This document shows, piece by piece, positions 29,998-39,431 of a stretch of 64,000 nucleotides of DNA. The stretch comes from Paraphysoderma sedebokerense (taxonomy: Eukaryota; Blastocladiomycota; Physodermatomycetes; Physodermatales; Physodermataceae). Every line of letters starts with the position of its first letter. Within the stretch, counting starts at the first letter, position 1. The notes under the pieces are model-generated. The model did not search any database. It saw nothing but the letters and a program-made list of their open reading frames with translations, and was not told the DNA's origin. Position numbers and translations under genes: made by a program. The stretch lies in contig JAHLJZ010000050.1 of assembly GCA_025602915.1 (NCBI GenBank), positions 1 through 64,000 on the forward strand. Reading direction: 5' to 3'.

Positions 29998-31805
29998 ATG
30001 GCGGAAAATTCAACAGAACCGACCCAATCCACTGCTCTAACGAAACGATCTTCATCAGAGGCTGCCTTAGTTCAGTATAATGACCATCGGACGGTCATAC
30101 CGAAGTACAAACCAATTGTTCTGGATGAAGTTAGTTTCTCGCTCTTATTGAACCGAGTTTCGATAGTGTACCAACTTAATTTGATTTAATCTGTTGATTC
30201 CGTTTCTGCCCTTGCTATTTTTTAATGAGTGTTAACGGTCAGTTATAGCAATCGCCATTACTGACAGGTTTCGATTTTTGGCTCTAGGATACCTACATCG
30301 AGGCGCTCAGTCACATCATTCAGCGAGACTTTTTCCCCGACTTAAAGAGGCTGAAAACGGAGACAGATTACTATACTGCTTTAGAATTTGGTGATTTGGA
30401 AAAAATTAAATCATTGCAATGGGAACTAGAAAAGTTAAAAAGTGATCAAACCAATAATGGTAAGTTGATAGCAAATGGGGTCGTTTTAATTCTCGTGCAT
30501 AGTTAAATATCGCTAGGATAATACAAGTTAACGATGAATTTTATCTAGACAATACATCTAGCTCTACCATTAAGGCGGCTTCCGTCGAATCTCAGTTATT
30601 AAACCAGCCCCCGTCTTCATCACTTCCCTCTGATATCAACCTCAGTCTTTCGCTCGACGCTTTCCAAACCAAGTATACCAGCGAGGATAATGCATCATTT
30701 TCGGAGATATTGGATAAAATGAACGAAAAGAAACGTGAGCGGTATCGATGGATATACGATAAGGAAAAGCAAAAACTCGCTCTAGAAGGACCGAAACCGG
30801 GCGATGATTCCGGTCGGCCAGCATTAATTCAGAGTTGGGATTATACGGTCCGTATCTTCGTTGCTTTTATATTTGGAATAAATTTAACATTGTTGATACC
30901 GCATGTAGGCTAAAAATGCGCTGATGTATATTCCGGATGGGGTGGCATTGGATGTGAGTACTATGTTGAATGAGAAGTCCAGAAAAGCGGCTCCCTCGGT
31001 TACACATTCAGCTACTCGATTCAGTGAAACTAGTACAAAGGCTTTGCAAAAAGCAGAGGACACTGCAAATGAACAGCCTCAAGGTATTTTTTGTCATGCG
31101 GCAGTTCTACTCGGTTGGCTTGACACTAAATTTTGCTCAAGTAGCTATTTCGGGTGAACCACAAGTAAACGGTTTTGGTTTCGTTGATTCTACCCCTGCC
31201 CCGCACCCTTCGACAGCCGAATTACCACCAATGTTTACTTGGGGTTCTATAGAGGGAACTCCTATGTTAGTAAATGGAACGGGGAATGAAACTCCAGGAG
31301 GGCCGTCGTTCAAATTTCCAGAAACGCGGCGAAGAGACGAACTTGGTAGGAAACTATCCGAACAAGCTAGTAGAAGCATACGGAAAAAAGGCTGGACACC
31401 GAGCAGTTCATCTACTTCGCATATGACATTCCAAGTCCCGACGCCTCGATTTGCAAATGGATGTCGCTCGAGAGGAGAGAGTAGCGATGGATCGGAAACA
31501 CCAAGGTTGTCCGATGCAGCCGCAAAACTATTGAAGAAAACAACTGGACGCAGCGCAAACTTGCATAGTGCTGATCAGCAACTGAGGGCTTCTTACTCGT
31601 CAGCGACTGCGTCTGGAAGAATAAAAACACCCGGTAAGAAACTCAAAACTATGTAGTTGTCGCGTTTAACATAAAGAGTTCTTGCTCACAATCATCAACT
31701 TTAATAGGCCGCACACCCGGTGCTACTCCGTGGTCGTCTCGTTCCAACGCAACTCCTCATCTTTTGCATACGCCATCGTCGTCATTCAAACCGAAACAAG
31801 GTTGA
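29998..31805 (+). CDS. ESS2: ESS2/DGCR14 family nuclear splicing-associated protein (Bis1)
   Basis: ESS2 (DGCR14; Bis1 in fission yeast) is a nuclear protein found in spliceosomal C complexes. Six exons with closed phases: 29998..30129, 30288..30459, 30549..30847, 30909..31083, 31145..31633, 31708..31805; 454 residues. Family marks: VLDEDTYIEALSHIIQRDFF near residues 40-60 with PDLKRLKTE after it, SFSEILDKMNEKKRERYRW, then the Asn-rich ALMYIPDG block, PPMFTWGSIEGTP, FKFPETRRRDELGRKL and a C-terminal TPGATPWSSRSNATP segment. Exon 1 joins exon 2 exactly inside the conserved Asp-Glu/Asp-Thr-Tyr motif, which supports the splice sites. Ser/Thr-rich middle and tail, probably phosphorylated. Confidence 0.92.
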
Positions 31806-32265
31806 CGAAATCTGCCCTTGTCCCTTTTTGCGAAATAGATTGAAGTTAATTTGTACAGCAATCATTTTTGATTATACCCAATGTAAAATAAGTCATCATT
31901 GCAATGTATCATTCTATCATATGAATTGATGATTTAACACCCGCAAGTTATCCTATATGTCATACTCTCGTTTAATTCTGGCACGGTGGGTATGCTTCTA
32001 GTATATGCCAGGGATGTTGATCCCGATGGACTCAAATCTCTCAACCAGAGGCCGATAATTTTTTCCAAATGAACGTCGCCGTCAGACACAATACTAATGC
32101 AATTGCTAGGATGGAACATTGCCGAATACAACTGACTGTGTCGCGTGGGTCTGGGTTGGCCGCAGCCCTCAGCGATTTCGTTTGTTTACGTTCCTCCGCA
32201 ACCATTCCTCCTCCATCTGTTTGCATTCCACTCTCCCGTATCAAACACAACACTATCACCAAAAA
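31806..32265. other. Intergenic between ESS2 and cyclophilin gene
   Basis: ESS2 3' flank followed by the cyclophilin promoter and leader. No TATA box is evident; the leader near 32200-32260 is C-rich and ends in CACCAAAAAATG. No separate gene is seen. Confidence 0.5.
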
Positions 32266-33333
32266 ATGTCCAAGCCCAGAGTTTTCTTCGATGTTACCGG
32301 TAAGCATCCTCAGTTCGTCTGGCCTCCAGTTCATTCTGCCCGCTCCCCCTTGCTCCCCCTTGATGTCCTTTGCAGATCGCGTTTTATTGTTGATATTAAC
32401 TGATCTATCCACGATGGACATCTTTTGTCGTTCATAAACATTAGCCGATAACCAATCTCTCGGTCGTATCGTGATGGAATTACGTGCTGATGTAAGTGTG
32501 CCTACCTCACTACTACAAAGGGGGCCATGTCTTGTGGTGTTGTGTAGGCCCTGACCTAGCTGGCTGACTCTAACGGTTGATTTTAATTTGGGACGTCTAG
32601 GTTGTTCCCAAGACCGCTGAAAACTTCAGAGCTTTGTGGTATGTTTAATACAACTTTAGAGCCAAGGGCTCCGTATCGGAAGACTTTTTTTTAATGGTAT
32701 TCCTTTCATAGTACTGGCGAAAAGGGCTTTGGATACAAGGGATGTGTCTTCCACAGAGTTATCCCTCAATTCATGCTGTAAGTTGAGCTTTCTCTTTTGT
32801 CGCTGTCCACCCGAATGCTGTGCTGATCAGTCATTGACCCTTCTTTTAGTCAAGGTACGCACCGAACCTCGACCTGTCTTGATGTCGTCGCTACTTATTT
32901 TTAGTAGTATCATTGCCTGCTAACGCTTATCGCGCTCACTAGGTGGTGACTTCACCCGCGGTAACGGTACTGGTGGTAAATCCATCTATGGTGAAAAATT
33001 CGCCGACGAAAACTTCACCCTCAAGCACACCGAACCTGGTCTCCTTTCCATGGCTAACGCTGGTCCCAACACGTAAGTTTCTCATTCGTTATTTTTTATA
33101 TCACTGTTACGTCATCGTACTGATGTCATTATTGGATTCGATATTTTCAACAATCCAGCAACGGTTCCCAATTTTTCATCACCACCGTTCCCTGCTCTTG
33201 GCTCGATGGCAAGCACACCGTCTTCGGTAAGGTCATCGAAGGTATGGATGTCGTCAAGAAGGTTGAAGGTATGGGTAGCTCGTCCGGTAAGACCAGCAAG
33301 AAGATCGTCATTGCCGACTGCGGTCAATTGTAA
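32266..33333 (+). CDS. CPR1: Cyclophilin A-type peptidyl-prolyl isomerase
   Basis: A single-domain cyclophilin catalysing cis-trans isomerisation of Xaa-Pro bonds, probably cytosolic/nuclear because no signal peptide is seen. Seven exons: 32266..32299, 32445..32491, 32601..32638, 32712..32777, 32850..32854, 32943..33072, 33159..33333; 164 residues, the usual cyclophilin A length. It starts [10 protein letters not shown]; the active-site segment [18 protein letters not shown] holds the catalytic Arg and Phe, SQFFIT holds Phe and [11 protein letters not shown] holds the Trp that binds cyclosporin in this family. Exon 5 is a 5-nt micro-exon (TCAAG) that supplies the Gln of QGGDF; skipping it creates a frameshift and an immediate stop. 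Possible poly(A) signal AATAAA at 33409-33414. Confidence 0.96.
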
Positions 33334-33784
33334 ATCATTGAAATCGTGTTATCATTTTTGTAATAACATTCTATGAACGGAAAATCATCATTATGATTGC
33401 ATATGTCCAATAAAATGAATCCAAGACATTATAATACTCTGTCCACTATCTTGTTTCGGATCAATGCTTTCTTATTCTCTTCGGTACTTATTTCGTCCAC
33501 CCGAAAGACGGAGGGCAAGGTCATTTGGCAGAACATCTCCTGGGGTCTGTTGGGGCATTCATGAGTGCAAAATCGGTTGTTACGAATAAACATCTGAGGT
33601 GTACATCCCTCACATATGTTGTGATACGATTGCAATCGAGAAAGAGTTCCATCTGTCGGCTATTATAAAACCTGGGTCTCTGATAATAAAAATAATTGCA
33701 AAATCATGTACAATGTATAAATTTATATATACACGCCCCCAGAACTTTTTACGTAAACTTTAGACTATCTCGACTACATCCCTT
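33334..33784. other. Convergent 3' intergenic (cyclophilin / SNARE)
   Basis: 3' flanks of convergent genes, with AATAAA at 33409-33414 for the cyclophilin. A short minus-strand open frame at 33429-33635 has no recognised features. Confidence 0.5.
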
Positions 33785-35004
33785 TCAAATCTTTATCGAC
33801 CACAGCACCACTAATATTATCACCAAAATCAGAATAACACACCAGGGAGCCGAATTTTTAGCCTTTTTCGAAACGTCCATAACTCGTTTAGTCGCCCTTC
33901 GTAATCGACTATCGGTATTATCGATTTCTTCGTTCATTTCTTCTAATAATCCTACTTGAGTTTCTAACTCTTCGTTCATTTGAAGACCGATTTGTTTTTG
34001 TCGGGAGAGAACGCCGGATAACTCGTCAAGGTGAGCATCTTGATCTGTGAATTTGAAGTAGGAGATTAATCAGGAATCCTTGGTCATTCAATTTCTTTGT
34101 TCTTCACTGAGGCCAGTTTTCGTTTCTTTATAATCCATAAAAAGAATGAACGAAATTAAAACATACCGTCAAATTGTCTTCTCTGCAGCTGCAACAATCC
34201 TTCATCGGTTACCGAATCGTCAATCGTAATTCTTTGTTCCCTCAAATTCACTTGTTTAACCCTCGGAACGTACGGTCCCTCTGCGTCTGTACCTGCGCCG
34301 CTAGGTTCTAACAATTCATGTCGTTGAATAGATGCTAGTCCATTGACACCGGATCCGATTAGAGAGTCGAGTTTTTCAAGTTGATTGGTTAATTTTAGTA
34401 GCAAGTCTTCCCATTGGTGCAATTCTTTGGATGACCTACAGACATTGAGTGAATAAAATTGAGAATAAGGTTGGCAATAGAAAAAAGGATTGCGTCAGAA
34501 TCAGTAAAAGAATTAGAAGGAATAAGACAATGAATTGAGTCGGAAGCGCTGCGAAAACAATTCAAGCATTTTACGGGCAAGGACATAGAATTTCCAGTTT
34601 GTATAAACCGACATGGAAAGAACAATGTGAAGTTAAAAACATAAAGATAAGTTTACTAACAATTCCCCCTTTTGCTCCGCCAAACTTAACAATCTTTCGT
34701 TCTTCGTTTTCCCATTCCTAATGGTATCCATATTTGATTTCACTTTTGAATTGTGGGCCGCATTGTTAGTCGTAACGAGAGAGCTATCCATCAATAAAAG
34801 CAGAGTAGAGTCTGCCAATGACAGCAATTTTTCGAGGTCTTTCCGCCTAGTCAGGTTAAGTTATCATAAATCCGGATGAAGGATATTGGATAAGACGTTA
34901 GGGATCCCGCGAGGAGAGTCGGTAAGGTAAGGATGAAAAGAATAATACCATGACGGTTTGGTTTGCTTTGCGTGGGAAGATGGGGGTGCAGATAGAGGAT
35001 CCAT
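33785..35004 (-). CDS. Syntaxin-8-like Qc-SNARE, tail-anchored
   Basis: A Qc-SNARE for endosomal/vacuolar membrane fusion. Exons (minus strand): 34949..35004, 34661..34846, 34167..34435, 33785..34044; 256 residues. The C-terminal SNARE helix reads DQDAHLDELSGVLSRQKQIG then MNEELETQVGLLEEMNEEID, very close to syntaxin-8 (EQDAGLDALSSIISRQKQMG in animals), with the zero-layer Gln in ELETQ. It ends with a tail anchor (PWCVILILVIILVVLWSIKI), so the N-terminus is cytosolic. The N-terminal half is helical and charged (KDLEKLLSLADS), as expected for a Habc-like region. The start at 35004 is the only ATG giving an open first exon. Confidence 0.88.
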
Positions 35005-35728
35005 TTAGTGTTGTGAGGGATTGAAGGTGAAGAATTAAGATTGGAGAGATGATTAAATTCGGCCCGTGGCTTGCGTTCGATTCAAACTTTAATAGCGTGT
35101 GGAGCGGAATCAGGCAGCTAGGAGAATTTCACAACTGACGGATATTAGTGCGTATATATAGCTGATCCAGAGATTGACATTTGCTACAGCATTTTGATGG
35201 AATTAAGCAAAGCAATTATTTATGCCTTAGACATCAATTCCATTCAATGGTCAAGTATGCCGATTGACCATTACAGCAGATACAAGGCTACCAGCGCCAA
35301 CATTCTCAAATTCAATAAATCGTTAATTCATTTTCATTTCAAATGTTTAGGAACCAAGAAATCATTCTCATAGGACGCAGCTCGTAATTCCAATAAGTTG
35401 CCCACTTATTAGGCTTAAAGTCCTACACTCCTAGTTAACAGTGTGACATCCAATACAAGGTGTACCGTGTAACACTATGTGTCTAATTGAGACCTTGGAA
35501 ATCTTTCACTCTGCGACCTCTAGAATGTATTGAGGAGAATCTTTCGTCCATTATATCATTATCGTAAGAACTAGATTCCTTGATCCTTGGATATTAAAGC
35601 ACGCTGCATACAGGTGAGTGAACTCGATTTGGTTCACAACTCCAGAAATGATCGACCGTCCAATGGCTGCGTTACAAATGTCAACTGTGATGTTAAGCCA
35701 CAACTTTAGTCTCCAAATTTATTCAGCG
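35005..35728. other. Divergent spacer: SNARE promoter and U6 upstream region
   Basis: About 720 nt without open frames of note. The right end is the U6 promoter. Confidence 0.4.
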
Positions 35729-35736
35729 TATATATA
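35729..35736 (+). promoter_or_regulatory. U6 TATA box (Pol III, type 3-like)
   Basis: TATATATA centred about 28 nt upstream of the predicted U6 5' end, the spacing expected for a Pol III U6 TATA element. I found no clear A box or B box around the gene. Confidence 0.8.
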
Positions 35737-35760
35737 CTTTAGCTTGTTCTACTGAATTTC

Positions 35761-35872
35761 GTCCTTCGGGACATACAAAAAATTGGATTCGATACAGAGA
35801 AGATTAGCATGGTTCCCTGCAAAAGGATGACACTCTAGTTCTGAGATGGCGCTTCTTCGGAAGCAAAATTTT
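35761..35872 (+). ncRNA. U6: U6 spliceosomal snRNA
   Basis: U6 forms the catalytic core of the spliceosome with U2 and PRP8. The 5' end forms a perfect GTCC-TTCG-GGAC hairpin, followed by AATTGGATTCGATACAGAGA: the ACAGAGA box is at 35794-35800 and the catalytic AGC triad at 35806-35808. The internal stem-loop region (TTCCCTGCAAAAGGATGACA) matches the U6 consensus. The RNA ends with a second UUCG hairpin (GCTTC-TTCG-GAAGC) and an AAAA spacer before a T run at 35869-35874, which serves as Pol III terminator. The TATA box lies at -32. The exact 3' end depends on terminator use. A protein-like open frame starting at 35846 overlaps the gene and is not real. Confidence 0.95.
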
Positions 35873-35874
35873 TT
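35869..35874 (+). terminator. Pol III oligo-T terminator of U6
   Basis: Six consecutive T residues on the coding strand right after the U6 3' hairpin. Confidence 0.85.
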
Positions 35875-36253
35875 GTTTCTTTACTTCTCACATATTGTCG
35901 GTGTTACTTGTAGAAGCCAGGATGGTGTCATAAGTTGGGATAGTTTTAGTGTTAACCCGATATTTTTATTATTTTTCCGATTGTCCGGTTATTCTTGGTT
36001 TCTCTGGGACCTTGGTACAAAACAAAATCTTTCTTAGAATTAAAATCGTTGTTGATAATAATACAATAAAAATATCTCTCTCTTTGCTCTTGCGTTAATT
36101 TTCCGAACGACAACGGTCATATTAATTATACAAAAAACTATTCACCACTTATCCCACAAAATGACACTTTACATTAACGCACCGCCGTCCGCGTTGCGAG
36201 TAATCCACTCGATTCCTTTTCATCATGAATATATTGTAAACACCACAAACACA
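35875..36253. other. Intergenic between U6 and RDD gene 3' end
   Basis: AT-rich; the RDD gene ends at 36254 on the opposite strand, so this holds its 3' flank. Nothing else recognised. Confidence 0.45.
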
Positions 36254-38230
36254 CTATGCGGTTTCGTGCACTTTTCTCGTATTCTCATCAAGTCCCTCAA
36301 TTCCCACAGTATCGACGGTCGACATTTGATACGATTTTAGTCCTTCTTTTGACTTGATCTCATCTCCAGATTCAGATGCGGGTTCCGGTGATAAACTAGA
36401 GTCGTGATAGGAAGTTGAAATAGAATTCATGGGTACATCGTTTATGTTTGCTGCCACTTCTTGAGGAGTTTGTTCGATTGGAGCGGACACTGGTTGCAAT
36501 TGATCAGGCTCTTGGTTACCCTCAGCTTCAGATCTGGAGACCAAGACTGTTGAATCAGAAATGTTGAATGCTGAGGAAGAAGGAATGTATTCCTTTCGAA
36601 GTGATGACTGTACTCTGTTTTCATTTGGTTTCGGTTGGGTTGCAGAGGAGAGATCATTGGTAGACATCTCTATAGTATTGTCGGAGTCTTTTGATTCGAC
36701 GGTTACTGCGTTTTCCATAGAGTCCGAGTTGTCATGACTGGCACTTACTTCGTTTGGATTATGAAACGGACTACTGGTCCTACTGATGACTTCGTAATCA
36801 CCTGTGATTGAACTCGTCGCAGAGGCAGAAACGAGAGGGGATGAGCGAGGAGATGATTGCGGAGAAGATGAGGAAGACGATGCCTGTTGCGAATCTTTAT
36901 GCGGAGAATCCACGAGAACGGTTGATTCCGAAATTGATGCAGAATTAAAAGTATCGGTGCTCGAAGCTTGTGCCGTTGGCGTATTTACTCTGCTAGAGGT
37001 GGACGAGGTAATAGAGGAAGAGAGCTCTCTAATCTTTGGTTCATCAGTCAATGATTCAAGACTATCCGCTCTGCTGGCGTTTTCGCTGTTTCCTTCGCTG
37101 TTCGGCATGAGTTGCCAAATGATTCTTCTCATAGCCCCAAATCCTTCTTCATTCCCACTTCCGGTGCCTCTTTCATTGACTCGCTCCTTTCCTTTTTGAC
37201 GCTGGCGATTTGGGATCACTCCCGTTTCAAGAAAAGAGTTGTAGTCACTTTCTTCGATAATTTGGATGCCAGTAATTTTGTCCCATAAAGTTCTACCGTG
37301 ATCAAGACCTGATTGGAGAGCCACTATGCAATAAACAAAGGCAGAAAACGAAGCGACAGAGGATAATGGTCCGAGAGAAGACGAGATGAATCGAAAGGTG
37401 TTGTGTAGTAACAAAGAGACGGTATCCACCAAATAAGGATTCTTCGTCATAACAGCATTTGACTTTGGAAATTTATCTTCCTCATTTTCGGAAGATAACT
37501 CGATGTAACCGGGGCGAAGTCTGTTGGCTAATTTCGTGCTGATAATCACTTGTCCGGCCAAGTATCTACCGGGACTCGGTAGACCCCAATGACACCCCCA
37601 GAAATCTCTACCGCACCAAACCAACGCTACCACCACACTTTTCAGTCCAAACGGTTTAAATGGGGACGCCACAATGGTAGCAATCGCGGAATCAATCATC
37701 CAAGCGAACACTCGTTTCGTGAATGAAGCCGGTGGAAACGGTAATGTATCGTCTGATGAGGATGAAGATCGGGACGTCGTTCCGGTGGAAGAGGTGAGGT
37801 GATTTTCCAATCGGTGGACACACGAAGACAAGACATTGGTGGTCAATCCGACTATTGATTCGGAGGTGACGAAAAGGTCCCGAGAGATTTGGTCGGTATC
37901 GATGAGAGGAGTGCTGGAGCCGGCAGGGGTGGATGTTGAAGATGAAGAATCAGATGAAATAGAACGGGAGGTTGAAGCGGCTTGGACGGGTTGGGAGAAC
38001 GGAAGCCTTTTGAAGGGCTCATAGATTCTGCGACGATGGGTCCTGAAGGGAGGAGTTTCAGCGGAAGCGACGAGATTGAGTACTTTCACCCTGACATCGT
38101 CCCAAAGGAGAGAGGCAAAGACGGTTAGTGCGATCACACCTGACATTCTCTGTTGTAGGATGTCAGAATGTGGAAGATGAGCGCAGACACCGACACAAGC
38201 ACAAGCAGAAGAACGGCTGAGCATTTTCAA
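36254..38230 (-). CDS. RDD-family membrane protein with long disordered tail
   Basis: Intronless, 658 residues. Residues 168-326 match the RDD pattern: FTKRVFAWMIDSAIATIV (Arg and Asp of the first signature), a middle SPGRYLAGQVII, and the closing HGRTLWDKITGIQII, which corresponds to the R-x-x-x-D-x-x-x-G-hydrophobic end of RDD domains. RDD domains are multi-helix membrane domains, best known in bacteria, with unclear transport function. An additional hydrophobic segment lies near the N-terminus (GVIALTVFASLLW). Residues about 340-658 are Ser/Thr/Glu-rich and look disordered. The first ATG (38230) is followed by internal Met codons at residues 3 and 29, so the true start may be later; starting at Met29 would place the hydrophobic segment at the very N-terminus. 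Confidence 0.65.
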   Translation of the reverse strand: MKMLSRSSACACVGVCAHLPHSDILQQRMSGVIALTVFASLLWDDVRVKVLNLVASAETPPFRTHRRRIYEPFKRLPFSQPVQAASTSRSISSDSSSSTSTPAGSSTPLIDTDQISRDLFVTSESIVGLTTNVLSSCVHRLENHLTSSTGTTSRSSSSSDDTLPFPPASFTKRVFAWMIDSAIATIVASPFKPFGLKSVVVALVWCGRDFWGCHWGLPSPGRYLAGQVIISTKLANRLRPGYIELSSENEEDKFPKSNAVMTKNPYLVDTVSLLLHNTFRFISSSLGPLSSVASFSAFVYCIVALQSGLDHGRTLWDKITGIQIIEESDYNSFLETGVIPNRQRQKGKERVNERGTGSGNEEGFGAMRRIIWQLMPNSEGNSENASRADSLESLTDEPKIRELSSSITSSTSSRVNTPTAQASSTDTFNSASISESTVLVDSPHKDSQQASSSSSSPQSSPRSSPLVSASATSSITGDYEVISRTSSPFHNPNEVSASHDNSDSMENAVTVESKDSDNTIEMSTNDLSSATQPKPNENRVQSSLRKEYIPSSSAFNISDSTVLVSRSEAEGNQEPDQLQPVSAPIEQTPQEVAANINDVPMNSISTSYHDSSLSPEPASESGDEIKSKEGLKSYQMSTVDTVGIEGLDENTRKVHETA

Positions 38231-38560
38231 CGGGAGAAGTCATGGGCCACCAGAGTCACCATGGCGACAGATCAGCTGGCGAGAGAAGAGGACAACGGAG
38301 ACTGAGCATATGTGAGCGGACGATGGGTTCCACCATCAATTAAAGAAGAGTGAAAGCAAGCCGTGGGACTAAGAATGTATATTCAAAGATACAAAATACA
38401 TCCATGATGTAGATGTGCGGAAGTGGAGACGGGCCGAGGCGATGGAACGATGCGAGCGCTCCTCTGCTGAATCTAAATTGGCGTCACTTTCTGCGCTCCT
38501 CTGGTCCCCAACCATTCCACTTCTGTCCTCTCTCGCAACCATCCTTTATCCCCTGTGCGA
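38231..38560. other. Divergent promoter (RDD / CDGSH genes)
   Basis: 330 nt between opposite start codons; no TATA box recognised. Several ATGs occur in the leader of the CDGSH gene but none lies in the frame of its conserved motif. Confidence 0.4.
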
Positions 38561-39186
38561 ATGTCCATATCCACAGACACCGCCGACATCGAAGACCTGA
38601 AGCCCTGCGTTCCCTTCTTTGGCCCTTGCAATCTCAAAAACCTTCAGCCAAATACTACAAAACTATGGTGCAGATGTGGCTTGTCAAAGACTCAACCTTG
38701 GTATTGACTATTTTCAGATTCATAGCAATTGACGATAGTTATATATAAATCATTATTTTACTAAAATTTGCTGTTAAAGGTGCGACGGTAAATCCCACAT
38801 TGGGACGGGATTTCAACCGTTGAAATGGGTCGTGCCAGAGAAAAATCAGTCGATGTATGCCATTTGTAACTGCAAATATACAAAGTACGTAAGGTGCTTT
38901 CTGCAGTAGCCCTCCATCGCGGTTGAGTTTAGTTTACGGTTCTTGAATAACTAATTAACGCAATTTCTTTGACTAGATCTCCGCCCTATTGTGATGCCAC
39001 TCGTAAGCATGATCTTTCTTGGTTAGTACTCCTATTTTTATAAAAACGATATTAACTCTGGTGATAGATACGCTAGTCCCTATAGAAATTTACAACCGGC
39101 AAAAGAACTGTTCAAACCCACACGACGATTCCGTTAAACTCTGCGTGAAATGTGGATGGACCAAAGAAAAGAATTTATTAGATTAA
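38561..39186 (+). CDS. CDGSH iron-sulfur (NEET/CISD3-type) protein
   Basis: Four exons with closed phases: 38561..38700, 38780..38884, 38977..39002, 39068..39186; 129 residues. Two [2Fe-2S]-binding CDGSH motifs are present: WCRCGLSKTQPWCDGKSH (C-x-C...CDGxxH) and CNCKYTKSPPYCDATH. Two motifs on one chain is the CISD3/MiNT arrangement, a mitochondrial Fe-S handling protein. The ligand histidine of motif 2 is created only by the intron between 39002 and 39068; reading through gives CDATRKH and an early stop. The tail carries an extra KLCVKCGWTK. No membrane segment. A clear targeting peptide is not visible, although the N-terminus is acidic and short, so localisation is open. Confidence 0.88.
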
Positions 39187-39244
39187 TTGACCATCGAAGC
39201 CATATGCAACTATCGTCTGGAATTGCATAGTGCTTAGACTGATG

Positions 39245-39255
39245 TATATAAAAAG
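39245..39255 (+). promoter_or_regulatory. TATA box of HMCES gene
   Basis: TATATAAAAAG, 187 nt upstream of the HMCES start codon and 60 nt after the CDGSH stop codon, so the two genes are closely spaced in the same direction. Confidence 0.55.
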
Positions 39256-39431
39256 TATTTAGAATGTAACAGTTGAAATATATGACGTCACCTATCAAAA
39301 TAAGCAACAGTTCCAAACTTCCGCAACAAAACTGCAACCACATACTTGGGTTTTCTATTTTGGAGAGTTCTATGAAAGAATTCAGAACCGATAAATAACT
39401 GCAAGAAGTTATTAATCCAGAAAAAGTCATC

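Noticed and set aside
35040-35110. tRNA-like GTTCGATTC
   Set aside because: No T-stem, acceptor or D-arm pairing around it; no tRNA gene found in the window.
35846-36037. 63-codon + strand frame
   Set aside because: Overlaps the 3' hairpin and terminator of U6 snRNA.
38977-39034. CDGSH gene ending by read-through as CDATRKHDLSW...
   Set aside because: A GTAAGC donor inside CDAT|C and acceptor at 39067 restore the ligand His (CDATH) and an open tail, which is clearly better.
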